From assembly GCA_040879025.1 (NCBI GenBank), contig JBBDLF010000033.1, positions 124,001 to 188,000 of the forward strand: 64,000 nucleotides of DNA, written 5' to 3'. The notes under the pieces are model-generated. The model made no database searches, was not told the DNA's origin, and saw only the letters and a list, made by a program, of their open reading frames with translations. Within the stretch, counting starts at the first letter, position 1, and every line of letters begins with the position of its first letter. Of the stretch, positions 24,305 through 33,607 are shown one piece after another. Made by a program: the position numbers and the translations under genes. Source of the stretch: JBBDLF01 sp040879025. GTDB lineage: Bacteria > Pseudomonadota > Gammaproteobacteria > Pseudomonadales > Pseudohongiellaceae.

Positions 24305-25996
24305 TTACATATCCATTGATTTGTATTTTTCACGCAATTGATTACGAATATACACCGCGGTCAGATTCAGCATACCAATGACAATCACAAGCAACAGGGC
24401 GGTCGCAAAAACCAGTGGTCTCGCCGCTTCGACATTGGGGCTCTGGAATCCGACGTCGTAGATATGAAATCCCAGATGCATGAACTTCTGGTCGAGGTGC
24501 AGGTAAGGGTAATTGCCATTCAGAGGCAATGTCGGAGCCAGTTTAACCACCCCCACCAGCATCAACGGCGCGACTTCGCCGGCGGCTCTTGCCACCGCGA
24601 GAATCAACCCGGTCATCATCGCCGGGCTCGCCATGGGCAGCACCACGCGCCACAGTGTTTCGAATTTTGTCGCGCCAAGAGCAAGGCTGCCTTCCCTGAC
24701 GCTGCGCGGTATTCTCGCCAAGCCTTCTTCTGTCGCCACGATGACCACCGGGACCGTCAACAGCGCGAGCGTCAACGAGGCCCACAATAGTCCCGGCGTG
24801 CCGAAAGTGGGAGCCGGCAGTGCCGCCTGATAAAATGTTTCGTCGATTTCCGCGCCAATAAAATAGATAAAAAAGCCCAGGCCGAACACACCGTAAACAA
24901 TGGAAGGCACGCCGGCGAGATTATTTACCGCAATCCTTATTGTACGGGTTATCGCTCCCTGTTGCGCGTATTCGCGCAAATAGACCGCGGCGATCACACC
25001 GAATGGCGTGACGAAAACCGACATTAACATGACCATGACAACGGTGCCGAATATGGCGGGAAAAATACCCCCTTCCGTATTGGCTTCCCGGGGCACGTCT
25101 GTAAGAAATTCGCCGATCTTGGAGAAGTAAATGGCCAGTTTATTCCCCAGGTGCATCGCATTCGGCCGATAAGCGCGGACAATATCGGCCAATTCGATTT
25201 CAACTTCCCGCCCGCCCGCCGTCAGGAATATCGCCGAGTCGCGATTGATCTGTTCATACAGTAACGCCAGTTGTCCGCTCAATTGCTGGTAGCGGCCGTC
25301 GAGATCCGCTCGCTCCCTGTCAAGCGCGGCCAGCGCATCGGGCGTTGTTTCTCCGGCGAGTTCCAGACGGCGCTCCTGCAGGCGCAGTCGTTCGATTGCG
25401 TAATTGATTTCACCGATTTCCTGTCGTTCAATGTCATAAATTTCGTCGTGGATCCGCAGCGCGCGACTCAGCCGGTCACTCAACTCCTCCCAGGCGGCAT
25501 CACTTTCGGGCGCATCGACCGATGCGCTGGCGACGGGCTCACCCTCCGCGAGCACCGCCGTGAGATATCCGTAAAAATTTCCCCATTCACGGCGCTCGAG
25601 GGAAACCACATTGCGCGGATACTCAACTTCGGCAACAAAGTCCCGCAGCACCCAGGTAAAATCAACTCCTGTCACATCCCGGTTTCCCAGCTTGACCAGT
25701 TGCCTCTCGTAAAAAGGCTGGGACTCATTTACCGGGATGCCGGAAGAGCTTATTTGGGCGGCGCTGACGGTTTCGGTTTCCACCGCCTCACCAATAATCA
25801 CCGTCGATTGTGCTTCGCTCGCCGAAGGAGGCGCATAAACGGCCTGCATGACATCCCGTGGCCAGAAATGCCCCATGCCCCGGACAGTCAGCAACAACAA
25901 CAGGCCCACCACCATCACGATGCTGATGGCCACCGCTCCGGCGTTGAACCAGATCCACGGAGTGCCCCCACCATACCAATCTGACAGTTTCTTCAT
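24305..25996 (-). CDS. pstA: Phosphate ABC transporter permease PstA, long form
   Basis: A 563-residue permease, almost twice the length of E. coli PstA. One helix (about residues 18-38) leads to a roughly 260-residue periplasmic insert that includes a predicted coiled coil (RLRLQERRLELAG...RYQQLSGQLALLYEQI). The transport core follows (about 315-560) with the permease loop EEGLARIPRSVREGSLALGATKFET that contacts PstB. Long PstA proteins of this kind occur in pseudomonads and other Gammaproteobacteria. It overlaps the pstC stop by 4 bp (ATGA), so the two are translationally coupled. The role of the insert is not known to me. Confidence 0.93.
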   Translation of the reverse strand: MKKLSDWYGGGTPWIWFNAGAVAISIVMVVGLLLLLTVRGMGHFWPRDVMQAVYAPPSASEAQSTVIIGEAVETETVSAAQISSSGIPVNESQPFYERQLVKLGNRDVTGVDFTWVLRDFVAEVEYPRNVVSLERREWGNFYGYLTAVLAEGEPVASASVDAPESDAAWEELSDRLSRALRIHDEIYDIERQEIGEINYAIERLRLQERRLELAGETTPDALAALDRERADLDGRYQQLSGQLALLYEQINRDSAIFLTAGGREVEIELADIVRAYRPNAMHLGNKLAIYFSKIGEFLTDVPREANTEGGIFPAIFGTVVMVMLMSVFVTPFGVIAAVYLREYAQQGAITRTIRIAVNNLAGVPSIVYGVFGLGFFIYFIGAEIDETFYQAALPAPTFGTPGLLWASLTLALLTVPVVIVATEEGLARIPRSVREGSLALGATKFETLWRVVLPMASPAMMTGLILAVARAAGEVAPLMLVGVVKLAPTLPLNGNYPYLHLDQKFMHLGFHIYDVGFQSPNVEAARPLVFATALLLVIVIGMLNLTAVYIRNQLREKYKSMDM

Positions 25997-28305
25997 ACCG
26001 TGCTGTACTTGCGCCGCAGACGCTGCCGCACAATCTCCGCAATGGTGTTGACAACAAAGGTAAACATGAACAGCACCAGCGCCGCGAGAAACAACACGCG
26101 ATAGTGAGTGCTGTCAACTTCCGACTCGGGCACTTCCACGGCAATGTTCGCCGCCAGTGTCCGCATGCCCTCAAAAATATTCACATCCATAATCGGCGTA
26201 TTGCCCGTCGCCATCAACACAATCATGGTTTCCCCAACCGCCCGGCCCAGGCCTATCATGAGTCCGGAAAAAATACCTGGACTGGCGGTGGGAAGCACCA
26301 CGCGGAACAGGCTTTGCCAGGGTGTGGCACCGAGTGCCAGCGAACCATAGGTTAAATGTTTGGGCACAGTGAATATGGCGTCCTCCGCGATGGAAAAAAT
26401 GGTGGGAATGACAGCAAATCCCATCGCGAATCCCACCACCAGTGCATTACGCTGGTCATAGGTGATTCCGAGTTCATTGGTAATCCAGCCACGCATATCA
26501 CCGCCGAACAGCCAGTTTTCCACCGGTACGGCAAAGGCAAACGTGAGGAAGCCGGCGATGACTATCACTGGGAGCAAAATTGCCGCCTCCCACCCGTCGG
26601 GGATCAGGTAGCGAAGGCTTTTCGGTAACTGAAACCATAAAAAGCTGGCTGCAAGTATACTCACCGGCATGATCACCAACAGACTGAAAACACCCAGCAA
26701 ATTGGCTTCAATGAACGGAGCCAGCCACAGCCCGGCAAGAAAGCCCAGCACGACAGTCGGCAAGGCCTCCATTAATTCAATCAGTGGCTTGACTTTGCGG
26801 CGCATGGCCGGCGCCATGAAATAGCCAGTAAAAATCGCACCGCAGATAGCCAGCGGAGTGGCCAGCAGCATGGCGTAAAACGCGGCTTTGAGGGTGCCGA
26901 ATGACAATGGCATCAGGCTGTACTTGGGTTCGAAGTCGTTATTCGCGGCCGAAGACTGCCAGATGTACGCCGGCTCGTCATAACTTTCGTACCACACCTT
27001 GCCCCATAACGCGGACCAGGAGACCTCGGGATGGTCATTATGCACCGCCCAGGCGCTGATATTACCGTCACCCTCTGCTATCAGCAGCGCATCGCCCCGA
27101 GGAGAGATCGCAAGCGTGTGAGCCGAGCGGTTCGCCAATCGGGCGTTAAACACTTCGCGATGAGCGGTGGTGTTGTAAATTCCTACGTTGCCCGACTCAT
27201 CCAGAGTGACAAAGTTTTTGCGACGCTGTTCGGACGTGAGGTCGATAACCACATTACCTTCCGACCGGAACTCGCGGATGCGTTCGACGCTGAACCGACC
27301 CTCCCCGCGCACCGCAAACCACTGGGAAACAACACCATTATCGTCGCTCACCATCAGGGAGATGCCGCCCAGCAGAAAGGCGACATCAGTAATCTGCGCG
27401 CCGGATTCGACGAGCAATGCTTCATCCTCAATGGCGGGAACCTCTCCACGGAACGCTCCGCGAATGTCAACAAAGGTGAGCCTGCCGGACTCACTGATGC
27501 TGTAAAGCCACCGCTGGTCGTAACTGAGAAAGAGCCTCATGAGGTCGGGATACGGCAGGGGCATCCTCGCGCTCTCCACCGTAAACTCTCCGCCTTCCCC
27601 CTCATCAGGATTGAAAGCCGACATCAGGTTGGTCTGTCTGCTAACCCTGGTGAGATTAACCTGTCCAGCGGCATCGGCGGCGGCGATAATCAGATTATCT
27701 CCCTGCGAACTCACCGCAAGGGTAGTGACAGCCTCACCGGCCAACAAGGGGTATGAGTTGGCTTCGAACGGGTAATCTATGGAAGGGGTGATAATACGGC
27801 TGTTGTCGGCGGCGAAGCTGACATTGTAATCGTAGGCCGCGACCATGACCTCGCCGGTGTCCAGGCCCAACGCAAATATTCCGGTTTCCTCGGAATCGAG
27901 AGCAAAGCTGCTTATTGTCGCTCCCTCGGGCAAAACAACGCCGGCCCGCAACACCGTTTCGCCATCATCAATAGTGAAAAATGTCAGCTCGCCCAAACTG
28001 TCGAGACGCATGCCGAGTTGTGACTGTTCTTCTATGGCAAGATGCAACAGGCTGCCGTCCGCACCCGAAGAGATCCGGTACTCGGCAACGGGCTCGACCG
28101 CAGCACCTTCGAACAGCGGCATCACTTCATAAAGCAGGTAAAGAAATATCAGCAGAATCGCTACGATGACGCCCAGTCCGCCGATGGCAATCGAGATGCC
28201 GGCCGTCCTGTCATAGAACTTGCGCAGCCGGCGCCGCAGCGGCGACTGCGGAGAATCATGAATGCTGCGAACTGCCGGCTGCGTAAGGGTTGATGAATGG
28301 GTCAT
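25993..28305 (-). CDS. pstC: Phosphate ABC transporter permease PstC, long form with beta-rich periplasmic domain
   Basis: A 770-residue permease. One helix at about residues 35-60 precedes a periplasmic domain of some 380 residues made of repeated short strands (for example LAVSSQGDNLIIAAADAAGQV, ISPRGDALLIAEGDGNISAW), which has the look of a beta-propeller. The membrane core (about 470-765) has the PstB-contact loop EDAIFTVPKHLTYGSLALGATPWQS. E. coli PstC lacks the propeller-like part. It is the second gene of the pst operon, 13 bp after pstS, and is followed by pstA with an ATGA overlap. Confidence 0.93.
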   Translation of the reverse strand: MTHSSTLTQPAVRSIHDSPQSPLRRRLRKFYDRTAGISIAIGGLGVIVAILLIFLYLLYEVMPLFEGAAVEPVAEYRISSGADGSLLHLAIEEQSQLGMRLDSLGELTFFTIDDGETVLRAGVVLPEGATISSFALDSEETGIFALGLDTGEVMVAAYDYNVSFAADNSRIITPSIDYPFEANSYPLLAGEAVTTLAVSSQGDNLIIAAADAAGQVNLTRVSRQTNLMSAFNPDEGEGGEFTVESARMPLPYPDLMRLFLSYDQRWLYSISESGRLTFVDIRGAFRGEVPAIEDEALLVESGAQITDVAFLLGGISLMVSDDNGVVSQWFAVRGEGRFSVERIREFRSEGNVVIDLTSEQRRKNFVTLDESGNVGIYNTTAHREVFNARLANRSAHTLAISPRGDALLIAEGDGNISAWAVHNDHPEVSWSALWGKVWYESYDEPAYIWQSSAANNDFEPKYSLMPLSFGTLKAAFYAMLLATPLAICGAIFTGYFMAPAMRRKVKPLIELMEALPTVVLGFLAGLWLAPFIEANLLGVFSLLVIMPVSILAASFLWFQLPKSLRYLIPDGWEAAILLPVIVIAGFLTFAFAVPVENWLFGGDMRGWITNELGITYDQRNALVVGFAMGFAVIPTIFSIAEDAIFTVPKHLTYGSLALGATPWQSLFRVVLPTASPGIFSGLMIGLGRAVGETMIVLMATGNTPIMDVNIFEGMRTLAANIAVEVPESEVDSTHYRVLFLAALVLFMFTFVVNTIAEIVRQRLRRKYSTV

Positions 28306-28318
28306 GTATGTTGCGCGG

Positions 28319-29296
28319 TTACAGTCCGAGCGTTGTCATTGTGCTTTCCACCACCCTGGCGGGAAGGGGAATGTAGCCATCCTTGATTACCACATTCTGA
28401 CCGGTCCTGGACATGACCAGTTTGAGAAATTCCCCTTCCAGCGGTGACAGCGGGCTGTTGGGGGGCTTGTTGACGTAAACGAACAGGAATCGAGCCAGGG
28501 GGTAATCGCCGGCAATGGCATTCTCGGGCGTGGCTTCAAATGATTCAGCATCGGCATTACGCGCCAGCGGCACGGCCCGCACGCTGGAGGTTCGGTAGCC
28601 GATGCCGGAATAACCTATGCCGTTGAGTGATGTACTGACCGATTGCACTACTGACGCCGAACCTGGCTGTTCATTGACACTGTTTCTGAAATCACCTTCA
28701 CACAAGCCTGCTTCCTTGAAATAGCCGTAGGTACCCGATACCGAGTTGCGACCGAACAATTGCATCGTGCGTCGCGTCCAGGCGCCTTCCAGCCCAAGGT
28801 CGCTCCAGTTGTCGAGCAACTCGGGATGGCCGCAGCGCAACGTGGAGGAGAAGATCGCATCGACCTGGGGTAAGGTAAGATGGGTCAGGGGGTTGTCCTT
28901 ATGGACATAAACCGCCAGCGCATCGATCGCAACGGGTACTGCTGTGGGTTTGTACCCCATGCGGCTTTCAAACGCCTCGATTTCATTGTCCTTCATCTGG
29001 CGACTCATCGGCCCCAGGTTCGCTGTGCGTTCTGTCAGCGCCGGGGGTGCGGTGGACGAACCCGCCGCCTGAATCTGGATATTGACGTTAGGATAGATAC
29101 GATTGAATTCTTCCGCCCACAACGTCATCAGGTTGGCCAATGTATCGGAGCCGACGCTGGACAGGTTACCGGAAACACCGCTGGTACTTGCATATTCGGG
29201 AAGCAACGGATCGAGTTCTTGTGCGACAGCCGGAAAACTACTGCCCGCAAGCATCAGCGCGCCAAGTGTATTCAATAGGTTGGGGGGTTTTTTCAT
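28319..29296 (-). CDS. pstS: Periplasmic phosphate-binding protein PstS
   Basis: A 325-residue PBP-fold protein with a signal peptide (MKKPPNLLNTLGALMLAGSSFPAVAQ). The phosphate-loop motifs are recognisable: GNLSSVGSDTLANLMTLW (first binding strand), QAAGSSTAPPAL, and GRNSVSGTYGYFKEA (the S-G-T motif of PstS-like proteins). The ATG at 29296 is preferred to the GTG at 29299 because GGAGA lies 4 bp upstream. A Pho box and -10 are present about 90-120 bp upstream. It belongs to the branch of PstS found with the long PstC/PstA permeases. Confidence 0.93.
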   Translation of the reverse strand: MKKPPNLLNTLGALMLAGSSFPAVAQELDPLLPEYASTSGVSGNLSSVGSDTLANLMTLWAEEFNRIYPNVNIQIQAAGSSTAPPALTERTANLGPMSRQMKDNEIEAFESRMGYKPTAVPVAIDALAVYVHKDNPLTHLTLPQVDAIFSSTLRCGHPELLDNWSDLGLEGAWTRRTMQLFGRNSVSGTYGYFKEAGLCEGDFRNSVNEQPGSASVVQSVSTSLNGIGYSGIGYRTSSVRAVPLARNADAESFEATPENAIAGDYPLARFLFVYVNKPPNSPLSPLEGEFLKLVMSRTGQNVVIKDGYIPLPARVVESTMTTLGL

Positions 29297-29383
29297 CACG
29301 TCTCCAGACTGTGTTCAGGATGGTTCCAGGATTCATGTGACCGCCGAATTTGGCGTTTCCCGGTCACGTTGGCCTACCCGGTC

Positions 29384-29416
29384 ACTATAGGTGCTGAATA
29401 TTACAGAATTATGACA
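29384..29416 (-). promoter_or_regulatory. pstS promoter with Pho box
   Basis: On the minus strand, half-sites TGTCATAATTC (29416-29406) and TGTAATATTCA (29405-29395) are followed after 11 bp by TATAGT (29389-29384). The box lies between pstS and the divergent ppk, so PhoB bound here could influence both genes. Confidence 0.85.
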
Positions 29417-29462
29417 ATCCGGGGGATTTCGGCGATACCGTCCCCGCTCTTCCTTGATCCTG

Positions 29463-29468
29463 TACAAT
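29463..29468 (+). promoter_or_regulatory. Possible -10 element of ppk
   Basis: TACAAT lies 45 bp before the ppk ATG. No good -35 hexamer is spaced from it, which would fit an activator-dependent promoter; the call is tentative. Confidence 0.3.
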
Positions 29469-29513
29469 GCATGATAAGGATTTGAAAGTCACCGAAGCGG
29501 GACCCGACGGACA

Positions 29514-31697
29514 ATGAGCAGACAGGCAGACAACCAGACCGCCGAGGTGCTGGCCCGTATCAATAGCGAACTGAACGAGAGTCAGGGATTGGCGCAGCTT
29601 GACGCGATTGCCGACAACGATGAACTCGATTTGCCGGGCAACGAGCTCTACTTCAACCGGGAGCTGAGTTATTTCCGGTTTAACCTGAGGGTACTGGAAC
29701 AGGCGCGAAATCCGTCCCATCCACTACTGGAACGCCTGATGTTCCTGCTGATATTCAGTTCCAATCTCGATGAGTTTTATGAAATCCGGGTTTCCGGATT
29801 GAAAAAACAACTGGGGTTCGGGCGGCAACGCACGGGACCCGACGGTAAATATCCCGAACAGGTACTTAAATTATTGCACGGTCAGGTCCGGAATGCGCTG
29901 GATGAGCAATACCGCATCCTGAACGAGGACCTGTTTCCCTCGCTTGCGCGGGAGGACATCTATTTCGCACCGCGCCACCAGTGGAGCCGCGAATTACGGC
30001 GCTGGGCGAAAACCTACTTTCAAAGTGAAGTCTTGCCCGTGATCAGCCCACTGGGCCTCGACCCCGCCCACCCCTTTCCACGGCTGGTAAACAAAAGTCT
30101 GAATTTCATCCTGTCTCTGGACGGGAAAGACGCTTTCGGCCGGGAAAGCGGATTGGCGATTGTTCCCGCTCCCAGATCGTTGCCGCGCCTGATCAAAGTG
30201 CCGAAGGAAATACTGTCGCGGGGTGACAGCTTTATTTTTCTCTCCTCGGTCATTCACGAATTCGTGAACGACTTTTTTCCCGGAATGACGGTAACCGAAT
30301 GCCATCAGTTTCGAGTGACCCGCAATGCCGACCTGGAAATGTCCAACGTGGAAATCGAGGATGTGGCGACCGCGTTAAGGACCGAGTTGCCAACCCGGCG
30401 CTTCGGCGCCGCGGCGAAACTGGAGGTAGGCAAGGAGTGTCCCCCGGAACTCACCGGTTTTCTATTGGAACGGTTCAACCTTTCTGAAGATGAATTGTTC
30501 CGGCTTGACGGGCCGGTTAACCTGCAACGCCTGATGGCACTGAACAAAATGATCGAACGCCCTGATTTGCGCTTTCCCAAATTTTCTCCCGGCATGCCCG
30601 AGGCGCTGGAAGAAGGGAATTGCCTGTTCACCGCGGTACGCAAGGAAGACCGGTTATTACTGCATCCATTCGAGTCTTTCATTCCCATTATCGACTGGGT
30701 CAGGCAAGCGGCAAAGGATGCCGGCGTGCTTTCCATCAAGATGACCCTGTACCGCACCAATGAATCCTCGGAACTGGTCGAAGCCTTATCGGAAGCGGCG
30801 AGAAACGGTAAGGAAGTTACCGTGGTAATCGAATTGCGCGCCCGCTTCGACGAAGAGGAAAACATCCAGTTCGCGAGCGTTCTGCAGGAAGCCGGCGCGG
30901 TGGTTGTCTACGGGGTGATGGGTTATAAAACCCACGCCAAGATGTTATTGATTGTGCGCCGCGAGTCGAACGGGCTGAAACGCTATGCTCACCTTGGAAC
31001 GGGAAACTATCACCGCAAGAATTCCCTGATTTACACCGACTACAGTTTGTTGACAAGTAATGATGCGCTGTGTGCCGACGTGCACAAGGTGTTCCAGCAG
31101 ATCACCGGCATGGGCAAGAAAATCAATCTTACCCATATTGTCCATGCTCCGTTTAATCTGCGCAAATTTCTGGCGAAACAGATCCAGACGGAAGCGGAGT
31201 TTGCACGTCGGGGCAAGCAGGCTCATATCATCGCCAAGCTGAACTCCCTGACCGATCCGGCGGTTATTCGCGAATTGTACAAGGCGTCCCGGGCGGGAGT
31301 TCGTATTGACCTGATCGTTCGGGGAATCTGCTGCCTCATACCGGGCATCTCGGGATTAAGCGAGAACATTCGCGTTATCTCCATCGTGGGCAGATTTCTG
31401 GAACATTCCCGCGTTTACTATTTTCTGAACAGTCCCAACAAGATTTACTGCAGCAGCGCAGACTGGATGGAGCGGAATCTCTCGCACCGTATTGAGGTGA
31501 GTTTTCCCATTCTCAAGAAACGGCTCGCGAACCGTATCGAGGAAGAACTGAATCTTTACCTGGCTGACCGGGTGCAGAGCTGGGAGTTGATGCCCGATGG
31601 CGATTATCGGAAACGTGCCCCGGAAGAAACCGACACCCGGGCCGGTGTCCAGCAGCAGTTGCTACAGCGGCTGGCGGAAAATTACCCTTCAGGCTGA
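29514..31697 (+). CDS. ppk1: Polyphosphate kinase 1
   Basis: A 727-residue PPK1 that polymerises the terminal phosphate of ATP into polyphosphate. The N-terminal domain has ELSYFRFNLRVLEQARNPSHPLLERL and FSSNLDEFYEIRVSGLKKQ; the catalytic C-terminal PLD-like half has MTLYRTNESSELVEALSEAARNGKEVTV, the autophosphorylated His in GYKTHAKMLLIVRR, GTGNYHRKNSLIYTD, and the second His in MERNLSHRIEVSFPI. It is divergent from the Pho-controlled pstS and ends in a 16-bp tail-to-tail overlap with ppx. The pairing with pst and pho genes ties phosphate uptake to storage. Confidence 0.96.
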   Translation: MSRQADNQTAEVLARINSELNESQGLAQLDAIADNDELDLPGNELYFNRELSYFRFNLRVLEQARNPSHPLLERLMFLLIFSSNLDEFYEIRVSGLKKQLGFGRQRTGPDGKYPEQVLKLLHGQVRNALDEQYRILNEDLFPSLAREDIYFAPRHQWSRELRRWAKTYFQSEVLPVISPLGLDPAHPFPRLVNKSLNFILSLDGKDAFGRESGLAIVPAPRSLPRLIKVPKEILSRGDSFIFLSSVIHEFVNDFFPGMTVTECHQFRVTRNADLEMSNVEIEDVATALRTELPTRRFGAAAKLEVGKECPPELTGFLLERFNLSEDELFRLDGPVNLQRLMALNKMIERPDLRFPKFSPGMPEALEEGNCLFTAVRKEDRLLLHPFESFIPIIDWVRQAAKDAGVLSIKMTLYRTNESSELVEALSEAARNGKEVTVVIELRARFDEEENIQFASVLQEAGAVVVYGVMGYKTHAKMLLIVRRESNGLKRYAHLGTGNYHRKNSLIYTDYSLLTSNDALCADVHKVFQQITGMGKKINLTHIVHAPFNLRKFLAKQIQTEAEFARRGKQAHIIAKLNSLTDPAVIRELYKASRAGVRIDLIVRGICCLIPGISGLSENIRVISIVGRFLEHSRVYYFLNSPNKIYCSSADWMERNLSHRIEVSFPILKKRLANRIEEELNLYLADRVQSWELMPDGDYRKRAPEETDTRAGVQQQLLQRLAENYPSG

Positions 31698-32641
31698 ACA
31701 GCGGGCAACTTGCCCCACTCCCCGACCGGTATCGATTTCCTTTTTCGCATCATAAAATCCAGCATCCCCTCGCGCAGGGCCGTTGGACTGAATGTGATGG
31801 AATCAATGGCGCAGGCCTGCATGAGCCCGGTCATCAACGCCCAACCCGGTAGCACCAGGTCGCGCCGCTTGTGCTTCAGACCGGGCAGTTCGGCCGCCGA
31901 GTGGACCGCAGAGACCATCCGTTGTCTCAGGGAGTGCAGCGCCGCCAACTGAATTTCGTTGTTACCGAACCCATGAGCTTCACAAATCGCGGCCAGCATC
32001 TTGGCGGTACCTGAGGAGGCATACGCCGTGGTCCAGTCATAACGATTGATGGCAAGAGCGACGAGCTCGAACTGTGACTGCGCCGTGGCGGTTGCTTCCG
32101 CCAGTTGTGTTTCGAGTAACCGGGCGGACCCTCCCGCGTCAGCAAACCAGCGGTCACGCCAACTCACGCACCCCGCGGGCAGGCTCTCGGTCACCAGGCG
32201 CCGGTGCTTTTGCCCCACGATGATCTCGGTACTGCCGCCGCCAATGTCAATCACGAGACGTTTTTCACTACTGACCGGCAGCGCTGAAACAACGCCGGCA
32301 TAAATCAGGGCTGCTTCCTGTGCACCGCTGATTACCGAGATCTCAATGCCGGCCCCGCTGGAGGCTTCAATGAAATCGGTGGCATTCGCTGCGATTCGGA
32401 AAGTGTTCGTACCCAGAGCCCAGTATTTTTCAGTATTGTGCAGCGCCATTAATTCCCGAAAGTGGTCCAGGCAGACCAGGCCCCGTTTGAATGCCACCGG
32501 TGCAATGACACCGGTGGCTTCCACGCTCTCACCAAGCTGAACCTTTTCGCTGCAGCGCTCAATTAACCGGACTTGCTTTTTCTTCCACTCCGCGATCAAC
32601 AGGTGAAAACTGTTGGAGCCCAGATCGATACACGCATACAT
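31682..32641 (-). CDS. ppx: Exopolyphosphatase (Ppx/GppA family), short form
   Basis: A 319-residue ASKHA-fold phosphatase that removes terminal phosphates from polyphosphate, or the 5'-phosphate of pppGpp. Motifs are YACIDLGSNSFHLLIAEW (phosphate 1), LVIDIGGGSTEIIVGQ (phosphate 2) and the catalytic-Glu region around residues 105-125. Only the two N-terminal domains are present; E. coli Ppx is about 510 residues with an added C-terminal half, so this is the compact type. It converges on ppk1 with overlapping coding ends, so the two opposing activities are encoded tail to tail. Confidence 0.9.
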   Translation of the reverse strand: MYACIDLGSNSFHLLIAEWKKKQVRLIERCSEKVQLGESVEATGVIAPVAFKRGLVCLDHFRELMALHNTEKYWALGTNTFRIAANATDFIEASSGAGIEISVISGAQEAALIYAGVVSALPVSSEKRLVIDIGGGSTEIIVGQKHRRLVTESLPAGCVSWRDRWFADAGGSARLLETQLAEATATAQSQFELVALAINRYDWTTAYASSGTAKMLAAICEAHGFGNNEIQLAALHSLRQRMVSAVHSAAELPGLKHKRRDLVLPGWALMTGLMQACAIDSITFSPTALREGMLDFMMRKRKSIPVGEWGKLPAVQPEG

Positions 32642-32660
32642 CAGGCGGCCTCGCCATTGC

Positions 32661-33134
32661 TCAAAGGTTTCCTATCATCGACTGCTGGAAGTTTTCCAGA
32701 CCCACCTTGTCGATCAGGGATATTTGGGTCTCCAACCAGTCAATATGCTCCTCTTCGCTTTCCAGAATTTCCGCCAGCAGTTCGCGGCTGACATAGTCGT
32801 TGACGGACTCGCAGTAGGCGATGCCTTCCCTCAGATCGGGGCAGGCCTGCATCTCCAGTCTCAAGTCACATTCCAGTATTTCCCGGGTGTCCTCGCCAAT
32901 AAGCAGCTTGCCCAGATTTTGCAGATTGGGCAGCCCTTCCAGAAACAGAATTCGCTCTATCAGGGAATCCGCGTGCTTCATCTCGTCAATGGACTCCTCA
33001 TACTCCTTCTCCGCCAGTTTATGCAGCCCCCAGTCCTTGAACATACGGGAGTGAAGGAAATACTGGTTGATGGCGACAAGCTCATTAGCCAGGGCTTTAT
33101 TGAGATGTTTAATGACAGTGCTGTCCGCTTTCAT
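32661..33134 (-). CDS. bfr: Bacterioferritin
   Basis: A 157-residue four-helix-bundle iron-storage protein that assembles into a 24-mer. Every ligand of the family is in place: ferroxidase residues Glu18, Glu51, His54, Glu94, Glu127 and His130, and Met52 for the heme between subunits. The ATG at 33134 follows AAGGAG. On the minus strand a perfect -35 box TTGACA (33196-33191) sits 17 bp before a weak CATTCT. It is 161 bp downstream of bfd, whose product releases iron from it. It ends 20 bp before ppx begins on the same strand. Confidence 0.96.
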   Translation of the reverse strand: MKADSTVIKHLNKALANELVAINQYFLHSRMFKDWGLHKLAEKEYEESIDEMKHADSLIERILFLEGLPNLQNLGKLLIGEDTREILECDLRLEMQACPDLREGIAYCESVNDYVSRELLAEILESEEEHIDWLETQISLIDKVGLENFQQSMIGNL

Positions 33135-33167
33135 TGGAACTCCTTGGTAATACGGATCAATGTTGAG

Positions 33168-33196
33168 AGAATGACGGCGGGCAGACGGCTTGTCAA
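33168..33196 (-). promoter_or_regulatory. Putative bfr promoter
   Basis: A consensus -35 (TTGACA, 33196-33191) with a 17-bp spacer and a weak -10 (CATTCT, 33173-33168), about 35 bp before the bfr ATG. Confidence 0.45.
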
Positions 33197-33294
33197 GCCT
33201 GCAACACAGCTAAGCTATTGAATTGCAGAGGAAAATCGAAATGATAAGCAATCCCGTTTAGATCTGCGAACGGGGTAGAGCCGGAAGACCGGCA

Positions 33295-33519
33295 TCAGGC
33301 GGCGTGATATTCGGGGAGAGCAGCGTAAGCGGGGGTGACGACAGGATCAGAGACGGGCCTGTTAAACTCATTGAGAATTGTACGCGCGAACTTGGTACAT
33401 TTGCCGCATTCGCTGGCAACACCCAGTCTGGCGCGAACTTCGGACAGGCTGTTCTTGCCTCCACGGCACAATTCGCGGATTTGGCGATCGGTCACTTGCC
33501 TGCACACACATACGTACAT
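33295..33519 (-). CDS. bfd: Bacterioferritin-associated [2Fe-2S] ferredoxin
   Basis: A 74-residue Bfd protein. The four cluster ligands Cys4 and Cys6 (MYVCVC) and Cys38 and Cys41 (SECGKC) have the spacing of the family. Bfd binds bacterioferritin and passes electrons to its heme to release stored Fe(II). The gene lies just upstream of bfr on the same strand and has a Fur-box-like site about 45 bp before its ATG, which fits induction by low iron, while bfr has its own promoter-like sequence. The C-terminal 15 residues are variable. Confidence 0.94.
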   Translation of the reverse strand: MYVCVCRQVTDRQIRELCRGGKNSLSEVRARLGVASECGKCTKFARTILNEFNRPVSDPVVTPAYAALPEYHAA

Positions 33520-33565
33520 TTTTTTGGATTCTCTGGATGTTCTCTATCAGCAAGCCTAAAGTTTA

Positions 33566-33588
33566 GATGCAAATGCGAATGATTGTCA
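33566..33588 (-). promoter_or_regulatory. Fur-box-like site upstream of bfd
   Basis: On the minus strand the sequence reads GACAATCATTCGCATTTGC, which resembles the Fur operator built of NATWAT hexamers around an AATCATT core. It lies upstream of bfd, a gene repressed by Fur in other Gammaproteobacteria, and only about 20 bp before the divergent glycosyltransferase gene. Confidence 0.6.
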
Positions 33589-33607
33589 ACAAGATTCAGC
33601 TTTACTT

